Positions 1 through 8,199 of a stretch of 64,000 nucleotides of DNA are shown here, piece after piece (within the stretch, counting starts at the first letter, position 1; every line of letters starts with the position of its first letter). Under the pieces are notes generated by a model, which ran no database searches, was not told where the DNA came from, and saw nothing but the letters and a program-made list of their open reading frames with translations. A program made the translations under genes and the position numbers. The stretch covers positions 124,001-188,000 of the forward strand of contig CAKSBH010000001.1 of the NCBI GenBank assembly GCA_934438175.1. The letters are read 5' to 3'. Source of the DNA: an uncultured Eubacteriales bacterium (GTDB lineage Bacteria; Bacillota; Clostridia; Oscillospirales; UBA644).

Positions 1-1
1 A

Positions 2-346
2 AAAACACCCGAAGAAATGCGGGAGCTTTTGCCGGAAAAGATCCGTCGTGCCAACATTTCCCGCATGGTGGTCACCATGGGGGCGCAGGGCGCGGTTTAT
101 GCGGACACGCTCTCCGGAGAGTTTGGCATTTGCCCTTCCCGCAAGGTGGACGTTCAGGATACGACCGGTGCGGGGGATGCTTTTTTCGCGGGTCTGTCCA
201 TCGGTCTGACTTACGGAAAAACGATGCGGGAAGCGTGTGAAATCGGAACGACTCTGGCAACCAGTGTCATTACAACAGCCGAAAATGTTTGTCCGCGGTT
301 CCGTCCGGAGGAATTTGATCTGCGTCTTCCGCAGGAAGAAGATTAA
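2..346 (+). CDS. PfkB-family sugar/nucleoside kinase, C-terminal part
   Basis: The frame is open from the left edge and stops at TAA 344-346, so only the last 114 residues are present. They contain the PfkB signature 2, DTTGAGDAFFAG, in which the second GAGD aspartate is the catalytic base and the glycines form the anion hole. PfkB proteins use ATP to phosphorylate sugars or nucleosides (ribokinase, fructokinase, adenosine kinase and others) in the cytoplasm. The substrate cannot be told from this fragment. The histidinol-phosphatase gene begins 3 bases downstream, so the two are probably co-transcribed. Confidence 0.9.
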   Translation, partial: KTPEEMRELLPEKIRRANISRMVVTMGAQGAVYADTLSGEFGICPSRKVDVQDTTGAGDAFFAGLSIGLTYGKTMREACEIGTTLATSVITTAENVCPRFRPEEFDLRLPQEED

Positions 347-349
347 ACA

Positions 350-1120
350 ATGAAAACCAATTATCATACCCATACCTTCCGTTGCCGTCACGCAACGGGA
401 ACCGAAAGAGAATATCTGGAAAATGCCTTGAAAGCGGGGTTTTCCGTATTCGGATTTTCCGACCATACGCCCTATCCGTTTGAGAACGGATACTGCTCGC
501 CTTTTCGGATGCATGTGGAAGAAGCGACGGACTATTTTGATACCATCCGTCGGCTTCGGGAGGAATACCGGGGGCGTTTGGAGATTCCTGTCGGTGTGGA
601 GGCGGAATATTATCCGGCTTATTTTGACGGTCTGCTGAGGATGCTGCGGAAAACCGGCTGCGAGTATCTTTTGCTTGGTCAGCACTATCTCCAAAACGAA
701 TTGGGTGCCGCTTACAGCGGCTCGATGACTCGCGATGACGACATCCTGCGCGCTTATGTGCGGCAGACGACGGAGGCACTGAAAACGGGCTTGTTTTCCT
801 GTTTTGCCCATCCGGATCTTTTGTATTACCGGGGATCTGCAGAGGTTTACCGGCGGGAGATGACCGCTCTTTGTGAGGCGGCGGCGAGAGAACATGTGCC
901 GCTGGAGTTCAACCTTCTCGGCTTTGGGCAAGGGCGGGGGTATCCCTATCTTCCGTTCTGGCGCATTGTTGCCGAGGTCGGCAATGAGGTGGTCATCGGA
1001 TGCGATGCCCACAGTCCGGAGGCCGTACGGTGCGGCGTTTTGCGGCGGCAGGCGGAGGAATATCTTGCCGGACTCGGTCTGAAGCCGAAGGAAATGCTGA
1101 CGCTTCGTCCTTTGGGATAG
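350..1120 (+). CDS. Histidinol-phosphatase, PHP family (HisK/HisJ type)
   Basis: A 256-residue protein of the PHP metal-dependent phosphatase family. The N-terminal HTHTFRCRHATG motif supplies the first metal-ligand histidines, followed by GFSDHTPYPF near residue 40, CFAHPDLL near 150 and CDAHSP near 225, all expected metal-binding positions. The length fits bacterial HisK/HisJ, which hydrolyse L-histidinol phosphate to L-histidinol in the cytoplasm. The gene is not next to other his genes here; it follows a PfkB kinase by 3 bases and precedes bioY by 16. The ribosome site before ATG 350 is weak, so translation may be coupled to the upstream gene. A role on another phosphoester cannot be excluded. 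Confidence 0.85.
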   Translation: MKTNYHTHTFRCRHATGTEREYLENALKAGFSVFGFSDHTPYPFENGYCSPFRMHVEEATDYFDTIRRLREEYRGRLEIPVGVEAEYYPAYFDGLLRMLRKTGCEYLLLGQHYLQNELGAAYSGSMTRDDDILRAYVRQTTEALKTGLFSCFAHPDLLYYRGSAEVYRREMTALCEAAAREHVPLEFNLLGFGQGRGYPYLPFWRIVAEVGNEVVIGCDAHSPEAVRCGVLRRQAEEYLAGLGLKPKEMLTLRPLG

Positions 1121-1136
1121 TACGACAGGAGACACC

Positions 1137-1700
1137 GTGGAATTTATGAAAAAAGAAAAAAACGGAAGAGAGCATCTGCGTAATCTTTTGCTGTGCAGCT
1201 TGTTTGCGGCATTTCTCGCTGTCTGCTCCTGGATTTCCGTTCCCGTTCTGACCGTTCCGTTTACGCTGCAGACATTCGGGGTGTTTTTGACGCTGTGCTT
1301 TCTGGGAGGGCGGCTGGGAACCGTCACCGTTCTGCTGTATCTGACGCTTGGCGCGATCGGGGTTCCAGTGTTTTCCGGTTTTCGGGGCGGAATCGGTGTC
1401 CTGCTCGGACCGACCGGCGGATATCTGCTTGGATTTTTGTTTTCCGGGCTGATTTATTGGCTTCTTACCGCCAAAAGAAGTCCGGTTTCCGGGCTGTATC
1501 GGCTTGCTGTCCTGACGGCAGCATTGGTGGGATGTTATTTGTTCGGAAGCTTATGGTTTCTTGGGTACACTGCCGACGGAACAATCGGTTTCTGGGGGGT
1601 TCTGATGAAGTGTGTGGTGCCGTATCTGCTTCCGGATTTTCTCAAAATGATTCTTGCTTCCCGTCTGTCCGATCTGTTGCTGCGTGTTTCCCATCGTTGA
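1137..1700 (+). CDS. bioY: BioY biotin transporter substrate-binding membrane subunit
   Basis: A 187-residue, multi-span membrane protein. Near residue 30-45 it has the BioY-typical PFTLQTFGVFLTLCFLGG region, and then GAIGVPVFSGFRGGIGVLLGP, with GPTGGYLLGF following. BioY is the S component of an energy-coupling-factor importer and captures biotin in the membrane. No EcfAA'T genes are nearby, so it would use a shared energising module encoded elsewhere. GTG 1137 is taken as the start because an ACAGGAGA ribosome site lies just upstream; ATG 1146 is the alternative. Length matches the family (about 180-195). Confidence 0.93.
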   Translation: MEFMKKEKNGREHLRNLLLCSLFAAFLAVCSWISVPVLTVPFTLQTFGVFLTLCFLGGRLGTVTVLLYLTLGAIGVPVFSGFRGGIGVLLGPTGGYLLGFLFSGLIYWLLTAKRSPVSGLYRLAVLTAALVGCYLFGSLWFLGYTADGTIGFWGVLMKCVVPYLLPDFLKMILASRLSDLLLRVSHR

Positions 1701-1738
1701 AAAGACGTCTTTCCTCCTTGAGAAAAGACGTCTTTTTT
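1700..1738. terminator. Bidirectional Rho-independent terminator
   Basis: Two copies of the self-complementary AAAGACGTCTTT (1701-1712 and 1724-1735) form a long hairpin with a short loop and T runs on both strands. It lies between the convergent bioY and transglutaminase-like genes and can serve both. Confidence 0.85.
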
Positions 1739-1753
1739 ATTCCCCGGTTCCGC

Positions 1754-3733
1754 TCAGTTTGCGGAGAGGGTAAGCGTACGCATGGCAGAATCGACGGAGT
1801 AATAGCGCCCTTTGCCCCAATTGGAAAACAGTACGCTGATGTCGTTGATGGCGTTCTGCAGGGCTTCTTTTCCGGCAAAGCGAAGCGAAATCTCGGCACG
1901 GTCTGTGTTTGCGCGAAGCACATTGCAGACCGCTGCCCGGTTGTATTCGGCAAAGTAAAGTCCGTTGTATACAAAATAATTGTAGGCGGTTGCCGTTGCC
2001 TCCGGAGCATAACACCCACTGTTGACGGTCCGGGTGGAAAGATCCTGTGAGGTAACGCAGAAATAGTTGTAACGCTTGATCGGTGTGTCGGATACCGGAT
2101 CGTCCCAGGTGAGGTCCATGTAATAATAATCGTCTTCCAGCATAACAAGATTCCATGCGTGAGAGCCGCCGTTTGCCGTTCCCGTAACCATGCTGCACGG
2201 AATGCCGAGTTCCTGCATGATGTTCTGGAATGCGGCGGCGTAGCCCTGGCAGACGGCATTGTGACGGATCACGCATCCGTATGCCGTATGGCAGGACGGG
2301 TCGCTTGCCGTACCGGTTTCGTAGGTTGTGCGGTCATATTCCGTATGGTCCACAAGAATATCGTGAACATACAGTACGGTGTCAAAAAGCGTCGGCTGTT
2401 TTTTTGCTTCCTGTACAATGGCTTTGACGGCTGCCCGGTATTCGGCATCCATTTGCGCCAGATCCTCTTCGGAAGAAATGGTCCGAGTTGGGGTGATGCT
2501 TACGTAGGTGGAGGAATACGAGGCACTGAACCCGCCGTTGATCCAGAAAAATTCCGGATAATCGCGGTAAACGGCCTGGAAGGCGATTTTTGCGTCGGCA
2601 TACGCTACGTCTTCCAGATGTACCGTCGTGGCGTATTCCGCAATTTGTGCGGCAATTTCCGCGTAGATCTGCTGCTGGGCTTTGGTCAGGGTCTGATATG
2701 CCAAACGCACGTCCTGCCTTTGCTCATAGACGCCGAACGCATAGCGGAAACAGGAGTTGCCGTATTTCATCAGGGATAAAACCAGATTTTCCAGTTCCGG
2801 GATGCCGCACTGTTCTTTGGCGGATGCGTAGGATTCAATGCTGTATGCCAGTGTGTTGCTGATGGGGGTCTGTCCCTGATATACCGTAAACAAAACGGTT
2901 TTTCCGAAATAACATGAGGAGAGCCCCTGGTACTTCAACTGAATCGTTCCGTCGCTGTTTTGCGTGAAAACGGAGGAATCCAGTTCGTCCAGGATTTTTC
3001 CGTTCTTTTCCGTCACGCGGACAGACAGATTGGAAAGCTCCTCCTCCGTGGCAAACTTCAACTGAATAGCAACCGACTGCTTCAGAACCAGCGATGCGGA
3101 TTTCCATGTGGCAAGAGGGGATGTCACGGTGGCATATTTTGTGTTCAGAACTGATTCCATAGAGGGAGCGTCCGGTGTACCGAGAAGCTTCTGTTCTTCG
3201 GTTAGAATGGCATTGACCGGTTCATCGGTGCGGTAATCGGCAAAAATCTGTGTCGCCGTGCCGTAGTTCAGAAGATCGACCAGCATGGTCTTTTCCACGT
3301 CGGTCGTGGTTTCCCTGCCCAGCAATCGTTTGCAGTAGGTGGCGATGCCGTATTGCTGTTGTACGCCACGGCAAAGCGTCCCGTTTTTGGTGGCATAAGG
3401 AACTGCCGTAACGGAATCATTCATCCGATAAGGGGCAATGTTGCAGAAGCGGAAGGCGTAGGTCTGATCGTTGACGGTATAATCCGTAACAATCGTTTCC
3501 TGCCCGTTCATGGTAAAAACGACATAGGGGTTCTCATACCCGCCGTTTTCAATGACAGAGCGGCGGATATGGAAGACAATGGTGAGATCGCTGTGAAGGG
3601 AAAGCGAGGCGCTTTTGAATTTCAGATCCGTAACGGAGACCGGGGAATCCGTGCCGGCGTACAGGGGAAGCTCGGCAACCGTTCCGAAGCAGATCGCCAA
3701 CACAAGAAGAAGCGAAAGAAGAACTTTTTTCAT
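1754..3733 (-). CDS. Secreted transglutaminase-like protein
   Basis: A 659-residue protein with a clear N-terminal signal peptide (MKKVLLSLLLVLAICFG...). The C-terminal half carries a transglutaminase-like fold with the Cys-His-Asp triad: AVCQGYAAAFQNIM (Cys), GGSHAWNLVML (His) and YYMDLTWDDP (Asp). Such domains in secreted clostridial proteins are usually cysteine proteases or peptide-modifying enzymes at the cell surface. The first 350 residues look like beta-rich repeats and are not recognised. The start at 3733 is chosen over upstream in-frame ATGs because it gives the signal peptide and follows GAAAAGAGG. The gene is single and ends at the bidirectional terminator shared with bioY. Confidence 0.82.
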   Translation of the reverse strand: MKKVLLSLLLVLAICFGTVAELPLYAGTDSPVSVTDLKFKSASLSLHSDLTIVFHIRRSVIENGGYENPYVVFTMNGQETIVTDYTVNDQTYAFRFCNIAPYRMNDSVTAVPYATKNGTLCRGVQQQYGIATYCKRLLGRETTTDVEKTMLVDLLNYGTATQIFADYRTDEPVNAILTEEQKLLGTPDAPSMESVLNTKYATVTSPLATWKSASLVLKQSVAIQLKFATEEELSNLSVRVTEKNGKILDELDSSVFTQNSDGTIQLKYQGLSSCYFGKTVLFTVYQGQTPISNTLAYSIESYASAKEQCGIPELENLVLSLMKYGNSCFRYAFGVYEQRQDVRLAYQTLTKAQQQIYAEIAAQIAEYATTVHLEDVAYADAKIAFQAVYRDYPEFFWINGGFSASYSSTYVSITPTRTISSEEDLAQMDAEYRAAVKAIVQEAKKQPTLFDTVLYVHDILVDHTEYDRTTYETGTASDPSCHTAYGCVIRHNAVCQGYAAAFQNIMQELGIPCSMVTGTANGGSHAWNLVMLEDDYYYMDLTWDDPVSDTPIKRYNYFCVTSQDLSTRTVNSGCYAPEATATAYNYFVYNGLYFAEYNRAAVCNVLRANTDRAEISLRFAGKEALQNAINDISVLFSNWGKGRYYSVDSAMRTLTLSAN

Positions 3734-3897
3734 GGAAAAACCTCTTTTCGTATTTTTTCTCATTCTATCATACTTCGGGCGGCTTGTCAATTGGCAGGGC
3801 TGTTCCCGACCGAAGATACGGAAAAAAGGAATGGATGGTCCCGGGGCTTGCCGAAAAATTCCGGTTCGTCGGCTTTCCGGTTCCGGTTTCATGATTT

Positions 3898-4098
3898 TTA
3901 TGTAAGCGAATCTCCTTCAAGCATCGGCAGATCGGTGACCGAGGTCAACAGGGAAAGAACTCCTGCAAGAAGAGATGCCGAACCGATCCGGATTCAATTG
4001 ATGTCGGACAGCGCGGTGCTTACGTTCAACATGGCAACGGCCGTCCGTACCATTGCTTTCAATGCCTGAACTCCTGCATACTTAAACCATTTTTTCAT
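3898..4098 (-). pseudogene. Phage r1t-type holin, interrupted by TGA
   Basis: The reading frame starts MKKWFKYAGVQALKAMVRT after an AAAGGA ribosome site, runs 34 codons, meets TGA at 3994-3996, then continues in the same frame with IRIGSASLLAGVLSLLTSV... for 31 codons to TAA 3898-3900. The combined 66-residue sequence has the layout of the Lactococcus phage r1t holin family, where an SDxNW motif precedes SASLLAGILSLLTS. The TGA sits exactly where Trp is expected, so one TGG-to-TGA change explains it. Holins form lytic pores. No other phage gene is adjacent, so this looks like a decayed or domesticated remnant. It may still make a 34-residue peptide. Confidence 0.75.
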
Positions 4099-4759
4099 TT
4101 GAATCGTCCTTTCTCTTTGATGATTTTATCAAGATTGTTTTGTACTTCTTACGTCGGGCAGAGAACTCCTTTTTGTTTTCAGATCAGATTGGAACCCCGG
4201 GGCAGAGGCGAAACGCTTTGTCCGTGCCCGGAGGAGCCGGCAGGAAAATTTGCCGGGTTAAAAGAACATGCTCATAACATATTTGTTAAAAAAACAGGAT
4301 CTTGTTTTTGTGTATTATATCAATTGAAGTTTTATCAAAAACGGTATATACTAATAAATAAGGGCTTGTCTTGTTGTGACTGCCTGAAAAATAATTCGGG
4401 AAATCAAAAAAGTCCGGAAAGGAGAGTCCGATTTTTACCAAAGAGGTTCGGTTGCTTGCCGGTTCCCGGTTTTTTGCGGTGAGGTGCTTTTGCTTGTCGG
4501 AATTCCGGAACCGCACGGTTACGGAAGGTTGGGTTCAGTGACGGGAAAAATCGGTTCGGGAAAATCCGAGAATTCTGTCGACTAACTTTATCATATCCGA
4601 CAACGAGACAAAAAGCAATATGCAAATTCTGACCGCAGGGCCGCATACGCAGGTTTCGTCCTCATTTTTATCGGTTCATCTATGAACCCCTTCCCTTCAT
4701 ATATGAGGGAAGGCACGTCAGATTCGTTTAATTTTCCACGATTCAGGTGGGTATCGCAA
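4099..4759. other. Intergenic stretch without a clear gene
   Basis: About 660 bases between the broken holin and the HTH membrane protein. Short ORFs on both strands have no ribosome site or recognisable sequence. The only clear signal is a plus-strand promoter at 4324-4352. The region is mixed in composition (AT-rich around 4260-4400) and may be what is left of a phage or other insertion. Confidence 0.5.
4324..4352 (+). promoter_or_regulatory. Sigma-A-type promoter
   Basis: TTGAAG at 4324-4329, 17-base spacer, TATACT at 4347-4352. It points towards the HTH gene, which starts about 400 bases downstream, so it may drive a long leader or an unrecognised small RNA. Confidence 0.5.
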
Positions 4760-5266
4760 ATGGAGACTATGCAGACCATAATTGAAAAGTGCAAAAAGGC
4801 AAAATTGGAGAAAGGGTATTCTTACGAATACATTGCCGACCAAAGCGGGATTCCCAAAAGTACGGTAGAGCGGTTCTTTTCGGACAATGGGGGATCGTGC
4901 CGGTACGATACGGTTTATCCCATTGCAAAGTTTTTGGTGGATTTCGATGAATCGGTCGTCAAAGTTCCGCAGGAGAAGGATATGTTTCTTCCTCCCAACG
5001 AAATGATTGAATTGTATAAGGATATTATTGCCAAAAAAGAGATTGAAAACGGAATTCTGAAAGAAGCGCATAAAAATCGCGTTGCCGAAATACGGAGTGA
5101 TTTCAAAATTCATGTTGACGAGATTCGGCAGGAATATGAACATCGGCTTCAGGTGAAGCAAAAGACGAATGTACGGCTGTACATCATAATCATCATTTTG
5201 TCTTCCGTAATCGGAATTACCCTGATTGTTGACGCTTTGGTCCGAGGAATCGGATGGTTCTTATAA
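4760..5266 (+). CDS. Helix-turn-helix protein with C-terminal membrane anchor
   Basis: 168 residues. Residues about 1-60 form an XRE-like helix-turn-helix (YSYEYIADQSGIPKSTVERFF); residues 75-140 are a charged coiled coil; residues about 143-163 are one transmembrane helix (YIIIIILSSVIGITLIVDAL). This layout suggests a DNA-binding protein tethered to the membrane, but ligand and targets are unknown. ATG 4760 follows an AGGTGGG ribosome site; the open frame extends upstream to 4682 without one. The gene stands alone and has its own terminator. Confidence 0.78.
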   Translation: METMQTIIEKCKKAKLEKGYSYEYIADQSGIPKSTVERFFSDNGGSCRYDTVYPIAKFLVDFDESVVKVPQEKDMFLPPNEMIELYKDIIAKKEIENGILKEAHKNRVAEIRSDFKIHVDEIRQEYEHRLQVKQKTNVRLYIIIIILSSVIGITLIVDALVRGIGWFL

Positions 5267-5270
5267 AAAT

Positions 5271-5306
5271 AAAAAACACCGGAACCGATTGGTTCCGGTG
5301 TTTTTT
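5271..5306 (+). terminator. Rho-independent terminator
   Basis: AAAACACCGGAACC / GGTTCCGGTGTTTT hairpin with a GATT loop and T run, immediately after the HTH membrane protein gene. Confidence 0.92.
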
Positions 5307-5390
5307 ACCGGGGAATCTTTCGGAAAGCAGGAAAGGACTTTGTCACAGGGAATCGGAACAAAAGAATCCGGAGCTGTTTATCCGGGCAGG

Positions 5391-5433
5391 AAAAATGCAG
5401 AGCTCATACCGTTATGGGGTGAGCTCTGCATTT
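5391..5433 (-). terminator. Rho-independent terminator of the GGGtGRT operon
   Basis: AATGCAGAGCTCA pairs with TGAGCTCTGCATT around a 13-base loop. On the minus strand it is followed by TTTTT. It lies 17 bases beyond the stop of the GGGtGRT gene. Confidence 0.85.
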
Positions 5434-5449
5434 GAGACTTGTTGGTTTT

Positions 5450-6451
5450 TTATTTCTTCATGGCTTCTTCAACGGCAACAGCGACGGCGACGGTCGCGCC
5501 GACCATCGGGTTGTTGCCCATGCCGATCAGACCCATCATCTCCACGTGGGCGGGGACAGAGGAGGAACCGGCAAACTGCGCGTCGGAGTGCATACGACCC
5601 ATCGTGTCGGTCATGCCGTACGAGGACGGGCCGGCAGCCATGTTGTCCGGATGCAGGGTACGACCCGTGCCGCCGCCGGAGGCGACCGAGAAGTACTTCA
5701 CGCCGTTTTCCACGCACCACTTCTTGTACGTTCCGGCAACCGGATGCTGGAAGCGGGTGGGGTTGGTGGAGTTTCCGGTAATGGAAACGCCGACATTTTC
5801 CAGCTTCATGATGGCAACGCCTTCGGGTACATTATCCGCACCGTAGCATTTGACGGCAGCGCGGGGACCCTTGGAGAAGGGGACCTGCTTGGTGACCGTC
5901 ACGGTTTCGGTATAGGGGTCAAACACGGTTTCGCAATAGGTGAAGCCGTTGATGCGGGAGATAATCTGTGCCGCGTCCTTACCGAGCCCGTTGAGAATGA
6001 CACGCAGGGGCTTGACACGTACCTTGTTGGCATTCAGTGCGATTTTGATTGCGCCTTCTGCCGCAGCAAACGATTCATGCCCGGCGAGGAAGCAGAAGCA
6101 ATCGGTTTCTTCCGACAAAAGCATTTTGCCGAGATTGCCGTGACCGAGACCGACCTTGCGGTTCTCTGCAACGGACCCGGGGATGCAGAAGCTCTGCAGA
6201 CCGATGCCGATGGCAGCAGAAGCGTCCGCCGCCTTGGTGCATCCTTTTTTAATGGCGATGGCGGCGCCGACGGTGTATGCCCAGACTGCGTTTTCAAAGC
6301 AGATGGGCTGGGTGGAGCGGACGATGTTGTCTACATCGATGCCTTTGGCAAGAGTGATCTCCTTGCATTCGTCGATGGAGGAGATGCCGTATTCTTTCAG
6401 AACGGCGAGAATTTTTTTCTCGCGTCTTTCCTGTCCTTCAAACTGTGCCAT
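5450..6451 (-). CDS. GGGtGRT protein (Gly-rich SFCGS family)
   Basis: 333 residues with the family hallmarks: GLQSFCIPGSVAENRKVGLGHGN, the glycine-rich SGGGTGRT motif near residue 260, and a C-terminal GMGNNPMVGATVAVAVAVEEAMKK. The family is conserved in anaerobes and named for this motif; its biochemical activity is not established. The NifU-like scaffold protein is encoded 14 bases upstream in the same operon, a pairing common in Clostridia, which suggests a function tied to Fe-S cluster handling or redox metabolism. A good ribosome site (AGGGAGG) precedes the ATG. Confidence 0.9.
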   Translation of the reverse strand: MAQFEGQERREKKILAVLKEYGISSIDECKEITLAKGIDVDNIVRSTQPICFENAVWAYTVGAAIAIKKGCTKAADASAAIGIGLQSFCIPGSVAENRKVGLGHGNLGKMLLSEETDCFCFLAGHESFAAAEGAIKIALNANKVRVKPLRVILNGLGKDAAQIISRINGFTYCETVFDPYTETVTVTKQVPFSKGPRAAVKCYGADNVPEGVAIMKLENVGVSITGNSTNPTRFQHPVAGTYKKWCVENGVKYFSVASGGGTGRTLHPDNMAAGPSSYGMTDTMGRMHSDAQFAGSSSVPAHVEMMGLIGMGNNPMVGATVAVAVAVEEAMKK

Positions 6452-6465
6452 AACGCATTCCCTCC

Positions 6466-7164
6466 TTATTCTTTACGGGGGTCAATGTACTTGACCGCTT
6501 CGTCAAAACGTCCGTATGTGCCCATGGACTTCTTGTATGCTTCATTCGGCTCCATGCCTTTTTTGATGAAATCGGTCATCTTACCCAGCGAAACAAATTC
6601 ATAACCGATGACTTCGTTGTTTTCGTCAAGAGCCATTCTGGTGCAGTAGCCCTCGGTCATTTCCAGATACCGGACGCCTTTTTCTTTGGTTCCGTACATG
6701 GTACCGACCATAGAGCGGGCGCCCTTGCCGAGATCTTCCATACCGGCACCGATGACCAGACCGCCTTCGGAGAATGCCGACTGTGTACGACCGTAAACAA
6801 TCTGCAAAAACAGTTCCCGCATGGCGGTGTTGATGGCATCGCACACCAGGTCGGTGTTCAGTGCTTCCAGAATCGTTTTTCCGGGCAGAATCTCAGCTGC
6901 CATTGCGGCAGAATGGGTCATACCCGAGCACCCGACGGTTTCGACCAGTGCTTCTTCAATCACACCGTTTTTGACATTGAGCGAGAGTTTGCAGGCACCC
7001 TGCTGCGGGGCGCACCAGCCGACTCCGTGTGTGTAACCGGAAATATCGGTGATCTGCTTGGCTTCAACCCATTTTCCCTCCTCGGGAATCGGTGCGGGTC
7101 CATGGTGCGGGCCTTTGCTGACAACACACATGTTTTCCACTTCTTTGGACATTGCGTAATCCAT
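6466..7164 (-). CDS. Iron-sulfur cluster assembly scaffold (NifU/IscU N-like)
   Basis: 232 residues. The N-terminal half has IscU-like Cys placement: VGWCAPQQGACKL, then VETVGCSGMTHSAAMAAE, with a further Cys in DLVCDAINTAMREL. The C-terminal part (YCTRMALDENNEVIGYEFVSLGKMTDFIKKG) is typical of the NifU-like protein that accompanies GGGtGRT genes. It is first in a two-gene operon and probably supplies or repairs a cluster for an unknown client, perhaps its neighbour. The start follows GGAAAGGAAG; MSKEV four codons later is an alternative start. Confidence 0.85.
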   Translation of the reverse strand: MDYAMSKEVENMCVVSKGPHHGPAPIPEEGKWVEAKQITDISGYTHGVGWCAPQQGACKLSLNVKNGVIEEALVETVGCSGMTHSAAMAAEILPGKTILEALNTDLVCDAINTAMRELFLQIVYGRTQSAFSEGGLVIGAGMEDLGKGARSMVGTMYGTKEKGVRYLEMTEGYCTRMALDENNEVIGYEFVSLGKMTDFIKKGMEPNEAYKKSMGTYGRFDEAVKYIDPRKE

Positions 7165-7215
7165 GTTTTTTCTTCCTTTCCTGAATCTATATAACTGAAA
7201 TGAAACGCTGAAGAA

Positions 7216-8061
7216 TTAAAAAGCAGGATCTTCCGGAAGTTCTTCCGGTTTTTTCTTTCTGCGGCGCAGGGGCTTGGTCATCAGCAGCACAACCGCGGCA
7301 ATTAGGAACAGATCGGAGATCATACCGAGAACCGATGTGCTGAGCGTATAGGCGGGCTGGATGAGATAGACCACAAGATTCGCCGTGCGTACAATGGCAA
7401 AAAATACGGTGCAGCATCCGAAAGCACAGAGCCCGCGGCGGGCGTAAAGCCCCGACAGCGCTTTGGTGAACGAAAAGAAAAACAGCATTGCCGATGCGTA
7501 CAGAAGAATATCCAACGCTTTATAAGAGAGCCGGATCATGGATTCGTTGATGAAAAGATCCAGCATCTTCAGCCCGAAGTGCAGGGTGAGAGAAAGAGAC
7601 AGAATTTTGAAGCCCGTGCTTCTTCCGAACTGTTTCGGCGCGGAAATGTAGGCGGACAGGAATGCCACGGACAGAACCGCAAAAACGGCATGGAGAAAGT
7701 CAAGATTCCAGAACAGATCGCCAAGCGAAAGTCCGTGCTGCGAAAGCACCTTGTCGTAATACGAAAACAGAACCTCTGCCAGCATTACAACTCCAAACAG
7801 AAGCAGAACGGTCTTTTCCGCTCTGTGCAGGCGGATCATGGTACGTTCCAACGGCTTTTTCTCCGGTCTGGTGAGAAATGTGGCAGACAGAAAGAAAAGA
7901 GTCGCCACCGCTGTCCAGATCAGAAAAACGATGTTGATGGGCTCGTTTTCCCTGAAAAACGCCGTATCCGGCTCAACGCCGTCCAGCAACTGAAAAATGC
8001 GCAACGCAAAGCCGATGAGCGCGGCAGGAATCAAGGCAAAGAAATAGGTTTTTGTTTTCAT
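7216..8061 (-). CDS. Unknown integral membrane protein
   Basis: 281 residues with about eight predicted hydrophobic spans and a short basic tail (RRRKKKPEELPEDPAF). I do not recognise a family. The start at 8061 is set by CCGGAGG 8 bases upstream; an upstream in-frame ATG has no ribosome site. A strong promoter (8101-8129) precedes it, diverging from the CPBP protease gene. No domain or motif suggests a transported substrate. Confidence 0.7.
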   Translation of the reverse strand: MKTKTYFFALIPAALIGFALRIFQLLDGVEPDTAFFRENEPINIVFLIWTAVATLFFLSATFLTRPEKKPLERTMIRLHRAEKTVLLLFGVVMLAEVLFSYYDKVLSQHGLSLGDLFWNLDFLHAVFAVLSVAFLSAYISAPKQFGRSTGFKILSLSLTLHFGLKMLDLFINESMIRLSYKALDILLYASAMLFFFSFTKALSGLYARRGLCAFGCCTVFFAIVRTANLVVYLIQPAYTLSTSVLGMISDLFLIAAVVLLMTKPLRRRKKKPEELPEDPAF

Positions 8062-8100
8062 GAAAATGCCTCCGGATTGTCTGTATTCCAATCACCATTC

Positions 8101-8129
8101 ATTATACTTTCTTTTTGGAAAAAAGTCAA
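8101..8129 (-). promoter_or_regulatory. Sigma-A promoter of the membrane protein gene
   Basis: Minus strand: TTGACT, 17-base spacer, TATAAT. It is 40 bases upstream of the start codon at 8061. Confidence 0.85.
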
Positions 8130-8139
8130 GGGATTCTGC

Positions 8140-8168
8140 TTGCTTTCTTGCGGGAAATATGGTATACT
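8140..8168 (+). promoter_or_regulatory. Sigma-A promoter of the CPBP protease gene
   Basis: TTGCTT, 17-base spacer, TATACT, 32 bases before ATG 8200. It is back to back with the minus-strand promoter. Confidence 0.8.
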
Positions 8169-8199
8169 TGAGCCAAGAATAAAAAGGAGAACCTGTTTT

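Noticed and set aside
5432..6604. A plus-strand open frame of 390 codons opposite the GGGtGRT gene
   Set aside because: Antisense to a conserved gene with a good ribosome site. The plus frame shows no family motif.
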